A stretch of DNA of 64,000 nt from JAIBJN01 sp963775625 (lineage in GTDB: Bacteria; Actinomycetota; Thermoleophilia; Gaiellales; Gaiellaceae), in contig CAVZJM010000016.1 of the NCBI GenBank assembly GCA_963775625.1, forward strand, positions 124,001 through 188,000, read 5' to 3'. A model generated the notes under the pieces. That model was not told the DNA's origin and searched no databases. It saw nothing but the letters and a program-made list of their open reading frames with translations. Within the stretch, counting starts at the first letter, position 1. Each line of letters starts with the position of its first letter. Positions 8,370 to 17,142 of the stretch are shown in pieces. A program made the translations under genes and the position numbers.

Positions 8370-10053
8370 GTGGAAGCGAAGCACGACGTCCTCATCGTCG
8401 GCGCCGGCTGTGCGGGCATGCGCGCAGCGATCGAGGCGTTCGACGCGGGCGCGGACGTCGCCGTCGTCTCCAAGATCCATCCCACGCGCAGCCACTCCGG
8501 AGCGGCCGAAGGCGGCATCAACGCGGCCCTCGGAAACGCGTCCGAGGACGATCCCGAGAAGCACGCCTTCGACACGGTGAAGGGCTCCGACTACCTCGGC
8601 GACCAGGACGCGATCGAGGTCCTCTGCCAGGAGGCGCCCGACGACGTCTACCAGCTCGAGCACTGGGGAGCCGTCTTCTCGCGGACCGACGACGGCCGGA
8701 TCGCCCAGCGCCCCTTCGGCGCCGCCGGCGAGCCGAGGACGGCGTACGCGGCCGACATCACCGGCCACGTGCTCGTGCACGTGCTCTACGAGCAGATGAT
8801 GAAGCGTGACGTCACTACCTACGAGGAGTGGTTCGCCTGGAAGCTCGTCGAGGACGAGGGGCGCTGCCAGGGCGTCATCTGCTGGGACCTGCTCGACGGG
8901 GGCTTGAAGCTCGTAGGCGCGAAGACGGTGATCCTCTGCACGGGCGGCGCCGGGCGGCTCTACACGGGCACGACGAACGCCTACTCCTGCACCGGCGACG
9001 GCATGGCGCTCGCGCTCCGGATGGGCGTGCCCCTGAAGGACATGGAGATGATGCAGTTCCACCCCACGACCCTCTCGCCGTCGGGCGTGCTCATCACGGA
9101 GGGCTGCCGCGGTGAGGGCGCCTACCTCCTCAACTCCGAGGGCGAGCGCTTCCTGAAGAACTACGCTCCCAACGCCATGGAGCTGGCGAGCCGCGACGTC
9201 ATCTCACGGGCCGAGCAGATCGAGATCGACGCCGGCCGCGGCGTCGACGGCGACGTCCTCCTCGACCTGCGCCACCTGGGCGCGGACAAGATCATCGAGC
9301 GCCTGCACGGCACGCGCGAGCTGAGCATGGTCTTCGCCGGCGTCGACCCGATCCACGAGCCGATCCCGGTGCGCCCGGGCTCCCACTACCACATGGGCGG
9401 CGTCGACACCGACCTCGACGGCAAGACCGCCCTGGAGGGGCTCTACGCCGCCGGCGAGTGCGCGTGCGTCTCCGTTCACGGCGCCAACCGGCTGGGCGGG
9501 AACGCGCTCATGGAGACGATTACGTACGGCAAGCGGGCAGGCAGAGCGGCCGCCGAGTGGGCGCTTGCCAACACCGTCGTCGCGCCGCCCGAGTCGGCGC
9601 TGCGGGGACGCCGAGCAGGAGCTGGGTGAGCTGCTCGACCGCACGGAGGGCGAGCGCCCGCACGCCATTCGCGACGAGATGGCTTCGACGATGCACGAGA
9701 ACTTCGGCGTCTTCAGGCGCGAGGAGCAGATGCGCCTCGAGGGCGAGGTCATCGGCGGCCTGCGCGAGCGCTACGAGCGCGTCGTCGTCGAGGACAAGGG
9801 CGACGTCTTCAACACCGACCTGACCCAGGCCCTCGAGCTCGGCTTCCTGCTCGAGCTGGCCGCGTGCATGGTCGAGGCCGGGCTCGCGCGCAAGGAGAGC
9901 CGCGGCGCGCACGCGCGGCCGTACGACTACCCCGACCGCGACGACGCCAATTTCATGCAGCACACGCTGGTCACGCTGGTCGACGGACGCCCACAGCTCA
10001 CCTGGGCGCCCGTGCGCGTGACAAAGTGGGAGCCGATGGAGAGGACCTACTAG
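8370..10053 (+). CDS. sdhA: Succinate dehydrogenase flavoprotein subunit, interrupted by a +1 frameshift
   Basis: FAD-binding subunit oxidising succinate to fumarate. It starts at GTG 8370 with the dinucleotide motif VLIVGAGCAGMRAAIEA; HPTRSHSGAAEGGINAAL is the flavin-attachment His region, and HPTTLSPSGVLITEGCRGEG and NRLGGNALMET are conserved. The frame stops at 9629, but the family sequence continues in the next frame (DAEQELGELLDRT through the stop at 10053). Removing one G from GGGG at 9604-9607 yields a continuous 560-aa protein of normal length. A consensus error is the simplest explanation; a real mutation would break the TCA cycle. SdhB follows with no gap. Confidence 0.9.
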
Positions 10054-11079
10054 GTGGACGTAGCACTCAAGATCTGGAGGTTCGACCCGGACTCGGGCGA
10101 GCGCGTGCTGCGCGACTACGAGGTGGAGGCGCCCGAGTGGGCGTGCCTCCTCGACGTGCTGGACATCGTCAAGGACACCGTCGACGGCACGCTCTCGTAC
10201 CGGAAGAGCTGTCGAATGATGATCTGCGGCTCCTGCGGCATGCGCATGGACGGGCGCGCCGTCCTCGCCTGCAAGGAGCGCATGAAGCCCATCGTCGACC
10301 GGGGCCACGTCCCGGTGATCTCTGCGATGGGGAACATGCCGATCCTGAAGGACCTCGTCGTCGACATGAAGCCCTTCTGGACGAAGGTCAGGAACATGAA
10401 GCCGTGGGTGGAGACCGGCTACCGCGACGTCCCCGAGCGCGAGTTCCGCGTCTCCCCGGAGGAGATGGCGCCGATCCAGAAGGAGGCGCTCTGCATCATG
10501 TGCGGCTGCTGCGTCTCCGAGTGCAACTCGATGGAGTCCGACCCGGAGTTCTTCGGGCCGGCCGCCCTCGCCAAGGGGTTCCGATTCGTGGGCGACCCAC
10601 GCGACCAGGCCGCGGTCGAGCGGCTCGAGCGCTACAACGACGAGCACGGGATCTGGGACTGCACCCGGTGCTACTTCTGCAACGAGCGCTGTCCGAAGGG
10701 CGTCGACCCGCGGGACTCGATCGCCAAGCTCGGCGCCGAGTCGATCCGGCTCGGGATCGACCGCGACATGGGCGCGAAGCACGCCCTCTGGTTCGTGCAC
10801 TCCGCCAAGACCACCGGGTGGCTCCGCGAGACCGAGCTCGTCCCCAAGACCCAGGGCGTCCTCGGGGCGCTCAAGGAGACGAAGTTCGCGCTCGCGCTCT
10901 TCAAGCACGGCAAGGTGCCGCTCGTCCCCCACGTGGCCGAGAGCGTGCACGAGGCGAGAGCGCTCTACGAGGTCGTGAAGGCGCAGGACCGCGGCGGCGC
11001 CGCCGGCATCGTCCAGGGTGAGCGCGCGCTCGCGCGGCTCGAGCACGGAGGCGAGATACCGCCGGAGGCGGCGGAGTGA
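10054..11079 (+). CDS. sdhB: Succinate dehydrogenase iron-sulfur subunit
   Basis: Electron-transfer subunit. The [2Fe-2S] ligands are C53, C58, C61 and C73 (SCRMMICGSCGM...AC). The C-terminal cluster region has C147, C150, C153, C157 and C203, C206, C209, C213 with CPKGVDP. At 341 aa it is about 100 residues longer than classical SdhB; the extension after about residue 240 is unassigned. The GTG start abuts the sdhA stop. With a HdrB-like third subunit and no hydrophobic SdhC/D genes, the operon looks like the non-classical (type E) succinate:quinone oxidoreductases. Confidence 0.95.
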   Translation: MDVALKIWRFDPDSGERVLRDYEVEAPEWACLLDVLDIVKDTVDGTLSYRKSCRMMICGSCGMRMDGRAVLACKERMKPIVDRGHVPVISAMGNMPILKDLVVDMKPFWTKVRNMKPWVETGYRDVPEREFRVSPEEMAPIQKEALCIMCGCCVSECNSMESDPEFFGPAALAKGFRFVGDPRDQAAVERLERYNDEHGIWDCTRCYFCNERCPKGVDPRDSIAKLGAESIRLGIDRDMGAKHALWFVHSAKTTGWLRETELVPKTQGVLGALKETKFALALFKHGKVPLVPHVAESVHEARALYEVVKAQDRGGAAGIVQGERALARLEHGGEIPPEAAE

Positions 11080-11960
11080 GGGTCGCCTACTACAAGGGCT
11101 GCCTCGCTTCCCTCTCCGCGAAGGAGCTCGACACCTCCACCCAGGCGCTCGCCCCCATGCTCGGGATCGAGCTGGAGGAGCTGAAAGCGGTCACCTGCTG
11201 CGGCGCCGGCGACATCCACGAGGCCGAGCCGGACTACTACCTCCACCTGAACGCGCGCATCCTCGCCTACGCCGAGGCGACGGGCTGCGACACGCTGATG
11301 ACGATCTGCAACGTCTGCACGCTCAACCTCCGCCAGGCCAACCTCGCGCTCGTAAACGACGACGCGCTCCGCGTGCGCGTGAGCGAGAACCTGGAGAAGG
11401 TCGGCGCGCCGGCCTACTCCGGCGGCGTGGACGTCAAGCACCTCCTCTGGCTGATCGCCGAGGGCGACGGCTACGAGAAGCTCAAGGAGGTCGCCCACAA
11501 GGGCCTCAAGGGGCTGAAGGTGGCGCCGTTCTACGGCTGCCAGATCCTGCGGCCCTCCAAGCTCCTGGGCGTCGACGACCCCGATCGGCCGCACACGCTC
11601 GAGGCGATCATCGAGGCCTGCGGCGGCGAGGCTATCGACTACCCGGCGAAGATCAAGTGCTGCGGCTTCCCGATCATCCAGGCCCGCGAGGAGACGGCGC
11701 TCGGCGAGCTCGTCCAGCCGATCCGCCAGTCGATCGAAGCCGGCGCGGACGCGATGGTGACGCCGTGCCCGCTCTGCCATCTCTCACTGGACGCTTGGCA
11801 GTCGAAGCTCGAGGCCCAGACCGGCGAGCGGTTCCAGATGCCGATTCTTCACCTGTCGCAGCTGATCGGAGTGGCGGCAGGGCTGGACGACTCCGAGCTG
11901 AAGTTCAAGCGCCACGTCGTCCCGGTCGAGCCGGTCCTGGAGAAGCTGCAGGCGCCGTAG
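11076..11960 (+). CDS. HdrB-like CCG-domain subunit of type-E succinate dehydrogenase
   Basis: 294 aa with two cysteine-rich CCG modules. Module 1 has C9, VTCCGAGD (C41, C42) and TICNVC; module 2 has FYGCQIL, KCCGFPI and TPCPLCHLS. These are the hallmarks of heterodisulfide reductase subunit B and of the SdhE/SdhC-like anchor of type-E SQRs known from archaea and epsilonproteobacteria, which bind a noncubane [4Fe-4S] cluster and attach by amphipathic helices. It overlaps sdhB by GTGA. No transmembrane segment is visible. It presumably passes electrons to quinone. The name sdhE is avoided because it also denotes the flavinylation factor. Confidence 0.88.
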   Translation: MRVAYYKGCLASLSAKELDTSTQALAPMLGIELEELKAVTCCGAGDIHEAEPDYYLHLNARILAYAEATGCDTLMTICNVCTLNLRQANLALVNDDALRVRVSENLEKVGAPAYSGGVDVKHLLWLIAEGDGYEKLKEVAHKGLKGLKVAPFYGCQILRPSKLLGVDDPDRPHTLEAIIEACGGEAIDYPAKIKCCGFPIIQAREETALGELVQPIRQSIEAGADAMVTPCPLCHLSLDAWQSKLEAQTGERFQMPILHLSQLIGVAAGLDDSELKFKRHVVPVEPVLEKLQAP

Positions 11961-11963
11961 GAC

Positions 11964-12404
11964 GTGGGCTGGCTACGCCGGCTTCTCGGAGGACGTGACG
12001 GGCATCGGCGGGCGGACGCGATGCCCGAGGTCGCCGAGCTGGGGGACGAGCATGTCGACCTCGGCAGGTGTGACATCTATGAGCTCCTCATCGCGATCGA
12101 GGAGGTCTTTCCGACTGACGCTGTGCTCCGCCTCGAGTCTCCGCACGGCGAGCCACGTGCGTTCCTCGAGACGTACGCCTCGGCCGCGAATCGGCCCCGA
12201 TACGACCTACCGCTGGACGGCGGCGCGCTCCCGGAGTTCCAGGCGCTGGCTGCACGAAGTGCCGAACCGGAGATCGGCATACACGTCTTCGTCCACCGCG
12301 ACGGGCGGATGCTCCTCGAGGCCTATGACTGCGGCGACGACACGTGGATCGCACCGGACCTGCCGCCGGAGACGGTCGTCCGGCTCCGCCGGACGAGTCG
12401 TTGA
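11964..12404 (+). CDS. Hypothetical acidic protein
   Basis: 146-aa protein from GTG 11964, three bases after the HdrB-like gene and overlapping the next gene by TTGA, so it sits in the same run of coupled genes. The first 12 residues are basic (GWLRRLLGGRDGHRR); the rest is acidic with an alternating pattern suggesting a compact alpha/beta fold (DIYELLIAIEEVFPTDAVLRLES...IGIHVFVHRDGRMLLEAYDC). I recognise no family. No signal peptide or membrane span. Confidence 0.6.
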   Translation: MGWLRRLLGGRDGHRRADAMPEVAELGDEHVDLGRCDIYELLIAIEEVFPTDAVLRLESPHGEPRAFLETYASAANRPRYDLPLDGGALPEFQALAARSAEPEIGIHVFVHRDGRMLLEAYDCGDDTWIAPDLPPETVVRLRRTSR

Positions 12405-13213
12405 CTTGGCTCCTAGTCGCGGTCGCGGTGGTCGCCGCGGCCGGGCTCGCGTGGGGGCTCTTCGAGGCGCAGTGGGTCGAGCTGCTCGAGCGCGACGCCC
12501 CGGTTCGGGGTCTGGCGCCGGAGCTCGACGGCCTGCGGATCCTCCACATCTCGGACTTCCACCTCGGCACGGTCTCGCTGAACGGCCGAGCGCTGCGGAA
12601 GGCCGTCGACTGGGCGGCCGGGCGCGACCTCGACGTCGTTGCCGTCACCGGCGATCTCGTCAGCCGGCGCCGCGGCGTACGGACGCTGGCCGCGGAGCTG
12701 GGCCGGCTGCGACCCCGGCACGGCACGTACGCCGTGCTGGGGAACCACGATGTCGCGTCCACGCGCGACCCGTTCAGCCGCCCGGCCGACCTGAGCGGCG
12801 TCGAAGCCGCCATGCTCCTGGAGCACGAGTCGGCGTTCGTCGACGTCAGGGGCAAGAGGGTGCAGGTCGCCGGGGGCGACCCGCGCCGGCACCGCGAGCC
12901 GCACGGGCCGCTGGCGGATGCCGAGGCCGACCTCCGCCTCCTGCTCGTCCACTTCCCCGACCCGGTTGAGACTTTGACACCGTGCGAGTTCCACCTCATC
13001 CTCGCGGGCCACCTCCACGGCGGGCAGATCTGCGTCCCGACCCCGCGCGGCAAGGTACGGCTCGAGCACCTCCGCGCGCGCTACTGGGAGGGGCTGTTCG
13101 AGCTCCCGCAAGGGACGCTCCACGTCTCGCGCGGGCTCGGCACCAGCTTCGTCCCTTTCCGCTTCCTGGCCCGGCCGGAGGCCACGATCCTGACGCTGCG
13201 GGCGCAGGAGTAG
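12401..13213 (+). CDS. Membrane-anchored metallophosphoesterase (YkuE/YaeI-like)
   Basis: Calcineurin-like phosphoesterase of 270 aa when started at TTG 12401, which overlaps the previous stop as TTGA and places a single N-terminal transmembrane helix (LLVAVAVVAAAGLAWGLF) first. Metal-site motifs follow in order: ISDFHLG, VTGDLVS, LGNHD, VHFPDP and AGHLHGGQI. Related proteins act on membrane-associated phosphate esters such as UDP-diacylglucosamine-type lipids; the substrate here is unknown. The segment GGDPRRHREPHG occupies the position of the usual GVDDP loop. Confidence 0.85.
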   Translation: MTWLLVAVAVVAAAGLAWGLFEAQWVELLERDAPVRGLAPELDGLRILHISDFHLGTVSLNGRALRKAVDWAAGRDLDVVAVTGDLVSRRRGVRTLAAELGRLRPRHGTYAVLGNHDVASTRDPFSRPADLSGVEAAMLLEHESAFVDVRGKRVQVAGGDPRRHREPHGPLADAEADLRLLLVHFPDPVETLTPCEFHLILAGHLHGGQICVPTPRGKVRLEHLRARYWEGLFELPQGTLHVSRGLGTSFVPFRFLARPEATILTLRAQE

Positions 13214-13226
13214 ACTCGGCGCGGGA

Positions 13227-13844
13227 ATGGCCTACCGCCTCTCGCCCGTCACGCGGGCGTCGATCGCCGACGCGCCGTCCGTGTGCGTGGACTGCGTCTT
13301 CTGGCAGTCGCGGACCGGCCGGCCGGTCGACAAGGATCGCTGGGCCGAGCGGGTCGAGGACGAGTGGGGCGCCTGGGGCACGCTCTACCACGCCGAGCGC
13401 GACCGCCTGCTCGGGTTCGTGCAGTACGGGCCGGCAGGCCGGTTCCCGCGGGCCACCGACCTGCCGGCCGGACCGCCTTCCTCGGATGCAGTGCTCGTCA
13501 CCTGCGCCTACCTCGTCGACTCCTCCTCGCCGTGGGTCCTGCAGAGCCTCTTCCTGGCGGCGATCGGCGAGGCGCGTGACCGGGGCGTCAAGGCGATCGA
13601 GACGTTCGGCTACCGGTATCCCGAGGGCGCGACGAGCTACGAGCGGGTGCTCGTGCACCGAACGGTCTTCCCCGCGGACTTCCTGGCCGACTTCGGCTTC
13701 GTCGCGCTGCGCTGGGCAGGCGACGTCTGCCTTGCCCGGCTCGAGCTCGGGGGCCTCCAGCCGGTCGAGGACGGGCCGACGGCGCGCGCCTGGCGGAAGG
13801 TGAAGGAGGCGTTCACCCCGGCGCCGGTGCCGCAGCGGCCGTAA
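13227..13844 (+). CDS. Probable GNAT-family acetyltransferase
   Basis: 205 aa beginning at ATG 13227. The sequence order (VCVDCVFWQ, RLLGFVQYGPAGRFPRA, VLVTCAYLVD, LFLAAIGEARDRGVKAIETFGYR, PADFLADFGFVALR) follows the beta4-alpha3-beta5-alpha4 pattern of actinobacterial GNAT proteins, with a short cysteine-containing N-terminus. The acetyl-CoA pyrophosphate loop is not canonical (no clear RxxGxG/A), so catalytic activity is uncertain. It is the last gene of the run that begins with the sdh operon; a short repeat follows the stop. Confidence 0.55.
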   Translation: MAYRLSPVTRASIADAPSVCVDCVFWQSRTGRPVDKDRWAERVEDEWGAWGTLYHAERDRLLGFVQYGPAGRFPRATDLPAGPPSSDAVLVTCAYLVDSSSPWVLQSLFLAAIGEARDRGVKAIETFGYRYPEGATSYERVLVHRTVFPADFLADFGFVALRWAGDVCLARLELGGLQPVEDGPTARAWRKVKEAFTPAPVPQRP

Positions 13845-13857
13845 AGACGTGCTCTTA
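13845..13857. repeat. Half copy of palindromic repeat
   Basis: AGACGTGCTCTTA directly after the stop codon is identical to 13 bases of the right arm of the stem-loop repeat at 57934-58004. The left arm is absent. It may be a relic or a chance match, but its position immediately after a gene mirrors the full copy. Confidence 0.35.
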
Positions 13858-13899
13858 AGGCCACTTGCGATCCGGCCGGCAGCGTCTCAGGATGGGTGC

Positions 13900-14022
13900 G
13901 TGGACGCGCCTACGGTGGAGCCCGAGGATCTAAGCGCGATCATGCTGGCGCTCATGCGGATCGAGGGTAAGGTGAATTCCATCATCAACCTGTTGGAGAG
14001 CGATGGCCAGGACGAAGATTGA
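13900..14022 (+). CDS. Small acidic helical protein (40 aa)
   Basis: GTG-started 40-codon frame encoding a protein with a coherent amphipathic helix (DLSAIMLALMRIEGKVNSIINLL) and an acidic tail ending DGQDED. The hydrophobic heptad spacing, the acidic end and the overlap with the next small gene argue for a real protein. No family is recognised; a coiled-coil or dimerising adaptor is a guess. Confidence 0.5.
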   Translation: MDAPTVEPEDLSAIMLALMRIEGKVNSIINLLESDGQDED

Positions 14023-14176
14023 TCCGGAGACCCGCGCCCGCTGGGCGCGGGAGGAGCGCGAGTTTCACGCGTACGTCGAAGCGCGAATGGAAAACCTGCG
14101 CGCATGGCGCGACGGGAAAGCCCGTCGCACGGCCCGCCTGCGCCGCCTCTCGTTCGGCCTCCTCGGCCGCGGCTGA
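14003..14176 (+). CDS. Small basic protein (57 aa)
   Basis: The ATG at 14003 lies inside the end of the preceding small gene (20-base overlap, different frame). The 57-aa product is strongly basic and Arg/Trp-rich: KIDPETRARWAREEREF, then ENLRAWRDGKARRTARLRRLS. The acidic upstream partner and basic downstream partner, in overlapping frames, suggest two proteins made together that may bind each other; this is inference. No known domain. Confidence 0.5.
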   Translation: MARTKIDPETRARWAREEREFHAYVEARMENLRAWRDGKARRTARLRRLSFGLLGRG

Positions 14177-14246
14177 GCCCCCCCGGAGTGCACGCCACGC
14201 CGAGAACGGCGCTACCCTAGGGCCAGGCGACCGAGGGAGGTTGGCG

Positions 14247-14699
14247 ATGCTGCCGACGACACGGGACCGGACGGAAGACGTTCGCGAGCTGGAGGAGCTG
14301 TGGGCCGCTCCGGCGTTCGGCGAGGCCCGACCACGTGGGCGGCGTCTCCCGCTCGTTCCCGGCGCGCTCGTCGCCGGCGGCTGGCTGACGTTCTTTGTGG
14401 TCGCCCTCGCGTTCCAGCCGGCGCCGGAGCACGGGATGACCTGGCCGCTCTGGGTGACCGCCGTCTCGGTCGTGCAGATGCTGCTGCTCCTCGGGTCGGC
14501 TGCGATCGGCCCCCTCGTCGCCAGGGTCGGCTTCGCCGGCGCCACGCTCGCCGGCCCGCTGGGGATCGCGCTCGCGGTCAACTGCCGCGCGTCCGAGCAT
14601 CACCTCGGGAACTGGTGGCTGGTCGAGCTGGGAGCGGCGGTCGCCCTCACGGCGCTCGCCGCCGTCGGTCTCGCCCAGCGGCTGGGGCTACGCCGCTAG
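14247..14699 (+). CDS. Small polytopic membrane protein
   Basis: 150 aa from ATG 14247 behind a strong GAGGGAGG ribosome-binding site (14233-14240). A charged N-terminus of about 35 residues (RTEDVRELEELW) is followed by four predicted hydrophobic spans: VPGALVAGGWLTFFVVALAF, WVTAVSVVQMLLLLGSAAIG, VARVGFAGATLAGPLGIALAV and LVELGAAVALTALAAVGL. No family identified. Its end overlaps the convergent asd gene by 12 bases. Confidence 0.7.
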   Translation: MLPTTRDRTEDVRELEELWAAPAFGEARPRGRRLPLVPGALVAGGWLTFFVVALAFQPAPEHGMTWPLWVTAVSVVQMLLLLGSAAIGPLVARVGFAGATLAGPLGIALAVNCRASEHHLGNWWLVELGAAVALTALAAVGLAQRLGLRR

Positions 14700-15629
14700 C
14701 AGCCGCCGGGCGAGCAGGAGCTCGGCGATCTGGACGGCGTTCAGCGCCGCGCCTTTCCGCAGGTTGTCGTTGACGACCCAGAGGGCGAGGCCCTCGCCGG
14801 CCGTGTCCCTGCGGATTCGGCCCACGAGCACCTTGTCCCGCCCCGCCGCATCGGCCGGGGTCGGCAGGTCGGCCAGCTCGACTTGGTCGGAGGAGGCCAG
14901 CGCCTTCCGCGCCTCGTCCGGCGAGAGCGGCGACTCCGTCTCGACCCAGACCGCCTGCGCGTGGCCGACGAGCACCGGCACGCGCACGCAGGTCGCGTGG
15001 AGCGGAAGCTCCGGCAGCTCGAGGATCTTTCGTGTCTCGGCGCGGAGCTTCCATTCCTCGGAGAACTCCTCGCCGTCGAGCTCCCAGTCCATGCCGAGGT
15101 TGCCCTCGGCGGGGTGGATGCCGCGCAGCCGCTCGATCCCTGCGTCGCCGGCGCCCGAGGCCGACTGGTAGGTCGCCAGGCGCACGCGGGCGAGGCCGGC
15201 AGCCTCGCGCAGCGGCTCGAGGACACAGGCGAGTTGCATGGCCGAGCAGTTCGGGTTGGCGACGATGTCGCTCCCGTCGAGCGCGTGGTCGTTGACGCCC
15301 GCCACCACGAGCGGGATCCCGTCCTGGAGGCGGTAGGCGTCCGACTTGTCGACGACGACCGCGCCGCCGCGGACGGCGTGGGGGACGAGCTCCCGGCTGG
15401 CGTTCGTGCCGACCGAGAAGAAGACGAGGTCGAGCCCGCCGGCGGCGAGCGCGTCGGGCGTCGCCTCCTCGACGAGCAGCTCCCGGTCGCCGAAGAGGAC
15501 GCTCCGGCCGGCCGAGCGCGCCGACGCGAAGGCCCGCACGTCCTCGAACCTGCGCCGGGCGAGCAGCTCCAGAGTCACGCTTCCCACGGCGCCGGTGGCG
15601 CCGACGACGCCGATTCGCACGTCAGGCAT
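14688..15629 (-). CDS. asd: Aspartate-semialdehyde dehydrogenase
   Basis: Reduces aspartyl phosphate to aspartate semialdehyde, the second step toward lysine, methionine, threonine and diaminopimelate. 313 aa, shorter than the usual 330-370. Nucleotide motif GVVGATGAVG is at 7-16; the nucleophile is C128 in NPNCSA. The substrate-binding RLRGIHPAEGNLG stretch and the His of LVGHAQAV are present. It overlaps the aspartokinase gene by 8 bases, so the two first pathway enzymes are coupled. Confidence 0.95.
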   Translation of the reverse strand: MPDVRIGVVGATGAVGSVTLELLARRRFEDVRAFASARSAGRSVLFGDRELLVEEATPDALAAGGLDLVFFSVGTNASRELVPHAVRGGAVVVDKSDAYRLQDGIPLVVAGVNDHALDGSDIVANPNCSAMQLACVLEPLREAAGLARVRLATYQSASGAGDAGIERLRGIHPAEGNLGMDWELDGEEFSEEWKLRAETRKILELPELPLHATCVRVPVLVGHAQAVWVETESPLSPDEARKALASSDQVELADLPTPADAAGRDKVLVGRIRRDTAGEGLALWVVNDNLRKGAALNAVQIAELLLARRLLAA

Positions 15630-16881
15630 GGTGCTGCCTCTCGGCTTGGGGTGAGCCGAGCTCGAAGACCTCGTGGAGCGCGCGCACGGTCGCCTCGACC
15701 GACTCCTGCGGGACGTAGAAGGCGATCTTGATCGGCGAGGTGGCGACGAACTTGGGCTCGACGCCGAGCTCGCGCAACGTGGCGAAGGTGCGGGCGGCGA
15801 CTCCCGGATGGCTCTTCATCCCGGCGCCGACGACGCTGATCTTGCCGAGGCCCAGCTGCTCCGTGAAGCGGGCGCCGAGCCCGGCGAGGGCCTGCTCGGC
15901 CTGGGGCCGGTCCTCCACCGGTGCGGAGATGACGATGCGGGAGTCCATCTGGATGATCGTGTCCACGTTGACCTCGGCTGCCGCGAGCGCCTCGAAGAGG
16001 TCGGCGGGGCGGACGTCGTCCACCTCGTACACCGCCTCTTCGACCGTGTGCGTCACGCCCGAGATCAACGCCTTCTCCAGCATCCGCTCGTCCTCCTCCC
16101 TGATCCAGGTGCCCGCCTCGTCGGTGAACGTCGAGCGCACGTGCACCATCACGCCGTGGTTCCGAGCGAACTCGACCGAGCGTAGCGCAAGCACCTTCGC
16201 GCCCGAGGAGGCCAGCTCGAGCATCTCCTCGTAGCTGACCGCATGCAGCTTCTGCGCCTCCGGGACGACGCGCGGGTCGGCCGTGAAGACGCCGTCGACG
16301 TCGGTGTAGATCTCGCAGGCGTCGGCGCCGAGGGCGGCTGCGAGCGCGACGGCTGTCGTGTCGGAGCCGCCGCGGCCGAGCGTGGTGACGTCGTACTCGG
16401 TCGAGACCCCCTGGAACCCGGCCACGAGGACGATGCGGTCGTCGTCGAGCGCCCGATGGATGCGGTGGGCCTTCACCTCGACGATCTTCGCCTTGCCGTG
16501 CGCGGTGTCGGTGACGATTCCGGCCTGCGAGCCGGTCAGTGAGACCGCGTCCGTGCCGAGGTCGGAGATGGCCATGGCCACGAGGGCGCAGGAGATCCGC
16601 TCGCCGACCGAGATGAGCATGTCCAGCTCGCGCGGCTTGGGCTGGGGCGAGACCTGGCCGGCCAGCTCGAGCAGCTCGTCGGTGTGGTAGCCCATCGCCG
16701 AGACCACGGCGACGACGCGCGCACCGGCGCGCTTCGTGGCGACGAGGCGCGCCGCCACGCGCCGGATCTTCTCCGGGTCCGCGACCGACGTGCCGCCGAA
16801 CTTCATCACCACCGTGCCGGCCGCGCGCTGCGCGTCGTCGGACTCCAGCTCCGGGAGGGTCTCGTACGCCGTCTCCGTCAT
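15622..16881 (-). CDS. lysC: Aspartate kinase
   Basis: Phosphorylates aspartate, the committed step of the aspartate family pathway. 419 aa. The kinase motif MKFGGTSV begins at residue 26, after a 25-residue extension, so M26 is a possible true start. GRGGSDTTAVALAAALGA and CEIYTDVDGVFTADPR form the active site. Two ACT domains follow (from about residue 270), including VNVDTIIQMDS and VGAGMKSHPGVAARTFATL, which would bind lysine/threonine. In Gram-positive bacteria the regulatory half is often also made from an internal start; no clear internal ribosome-binding site was identified here. Confidence 0.95.
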   Translation of the reverse strand: MTETAYETLPELESDDAQRAAGTVVMKFGGTSVADPEKIRRVAARLVATKRAGARVVAVVSAMGYHTDELLELAGQVSPQPKPRELDMLISVGERISCALVAMAISDLGTDAVSLTGSQAGIVTDTAHGKAKIVEVKAHRIHRALDDDRIVLVAGFQGVSTEYDVTTLGRGGSDTTAVALAAALGADACEIYTDVDGVFTADPRVVPEAQKLHAVSYEEMLELASSGAKVLALRSVEFARNHGVMVHVRSTFTDEAGTWIREEDERMLEKALISGVTHTVEEAVYEVDDVRPADLFEALAAAEVNVDTIIQMDSRIVISAPVEDRPQAEQALAGLGARFTEQLGLGKISVVGAGMKSHPGVAARTFATLRELGVEPKFVATSPIKIAFYVPQESVEATVRALHEVFELGSPQAERQHHA

Positions 16882-16913
16882 GCGCTCGATTGTACGGACG
16901 CCCTCCGAGGGCG

Positions 16914-17141
16914 CTAGCGAGGGAAGAGAGCGTTGCCCGTCTCGGCGTCCACGACCTCGATGGCGCCGGTCGGGCAGTAGCCTGCGGCCCTCAAGACGAG
17001 CTCTTCAGGCGCCCCCGCCGGGTCGACGACCTCGGACTGGCGGTTCTCGTTGTGCCGGAAAACGCCAGGCGCGAGGCCGACGCACTGTGCGTTCCCGACG
17101 CAGAGCCCGTGGTCGACCGTGATCCTGAGCGCCCGCGCCAT
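16914..17141 (-). CDS. P450-type ferredoxin ([3Fe-4S])
   Basis: 75-aa single-cluster ferredoxin. The cluster motif is C14-VGNAQC19 with the distal CPTGAI, where the second ligand position is non-Cys as in [3Fe-4S] ferredoxins of actinobacterial P450 systems. It lies one base after the P450 stop on the same strand and is presumably its electron donor. A ferredoxin reductase is not encoded nearby. Confidence 0.92.
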   Translation of the reverse strand: MARALRITVDHGLCVGNAQCVGLAPGVFRHNENRQSEVVDPAGAPEELVLRAAGYCPTGAIEVVDAETGNALFPR

Positions 17142-17142
17142 G

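Noticed and set aside
9590..9630. Programmed frameshifting in sdhA
   Set aside because: No slippery heptamer plus downstream pseudoknot is apparent, the family is never frameshifted as far as I know, and similar one-base breaks occur in four other genes of the window.
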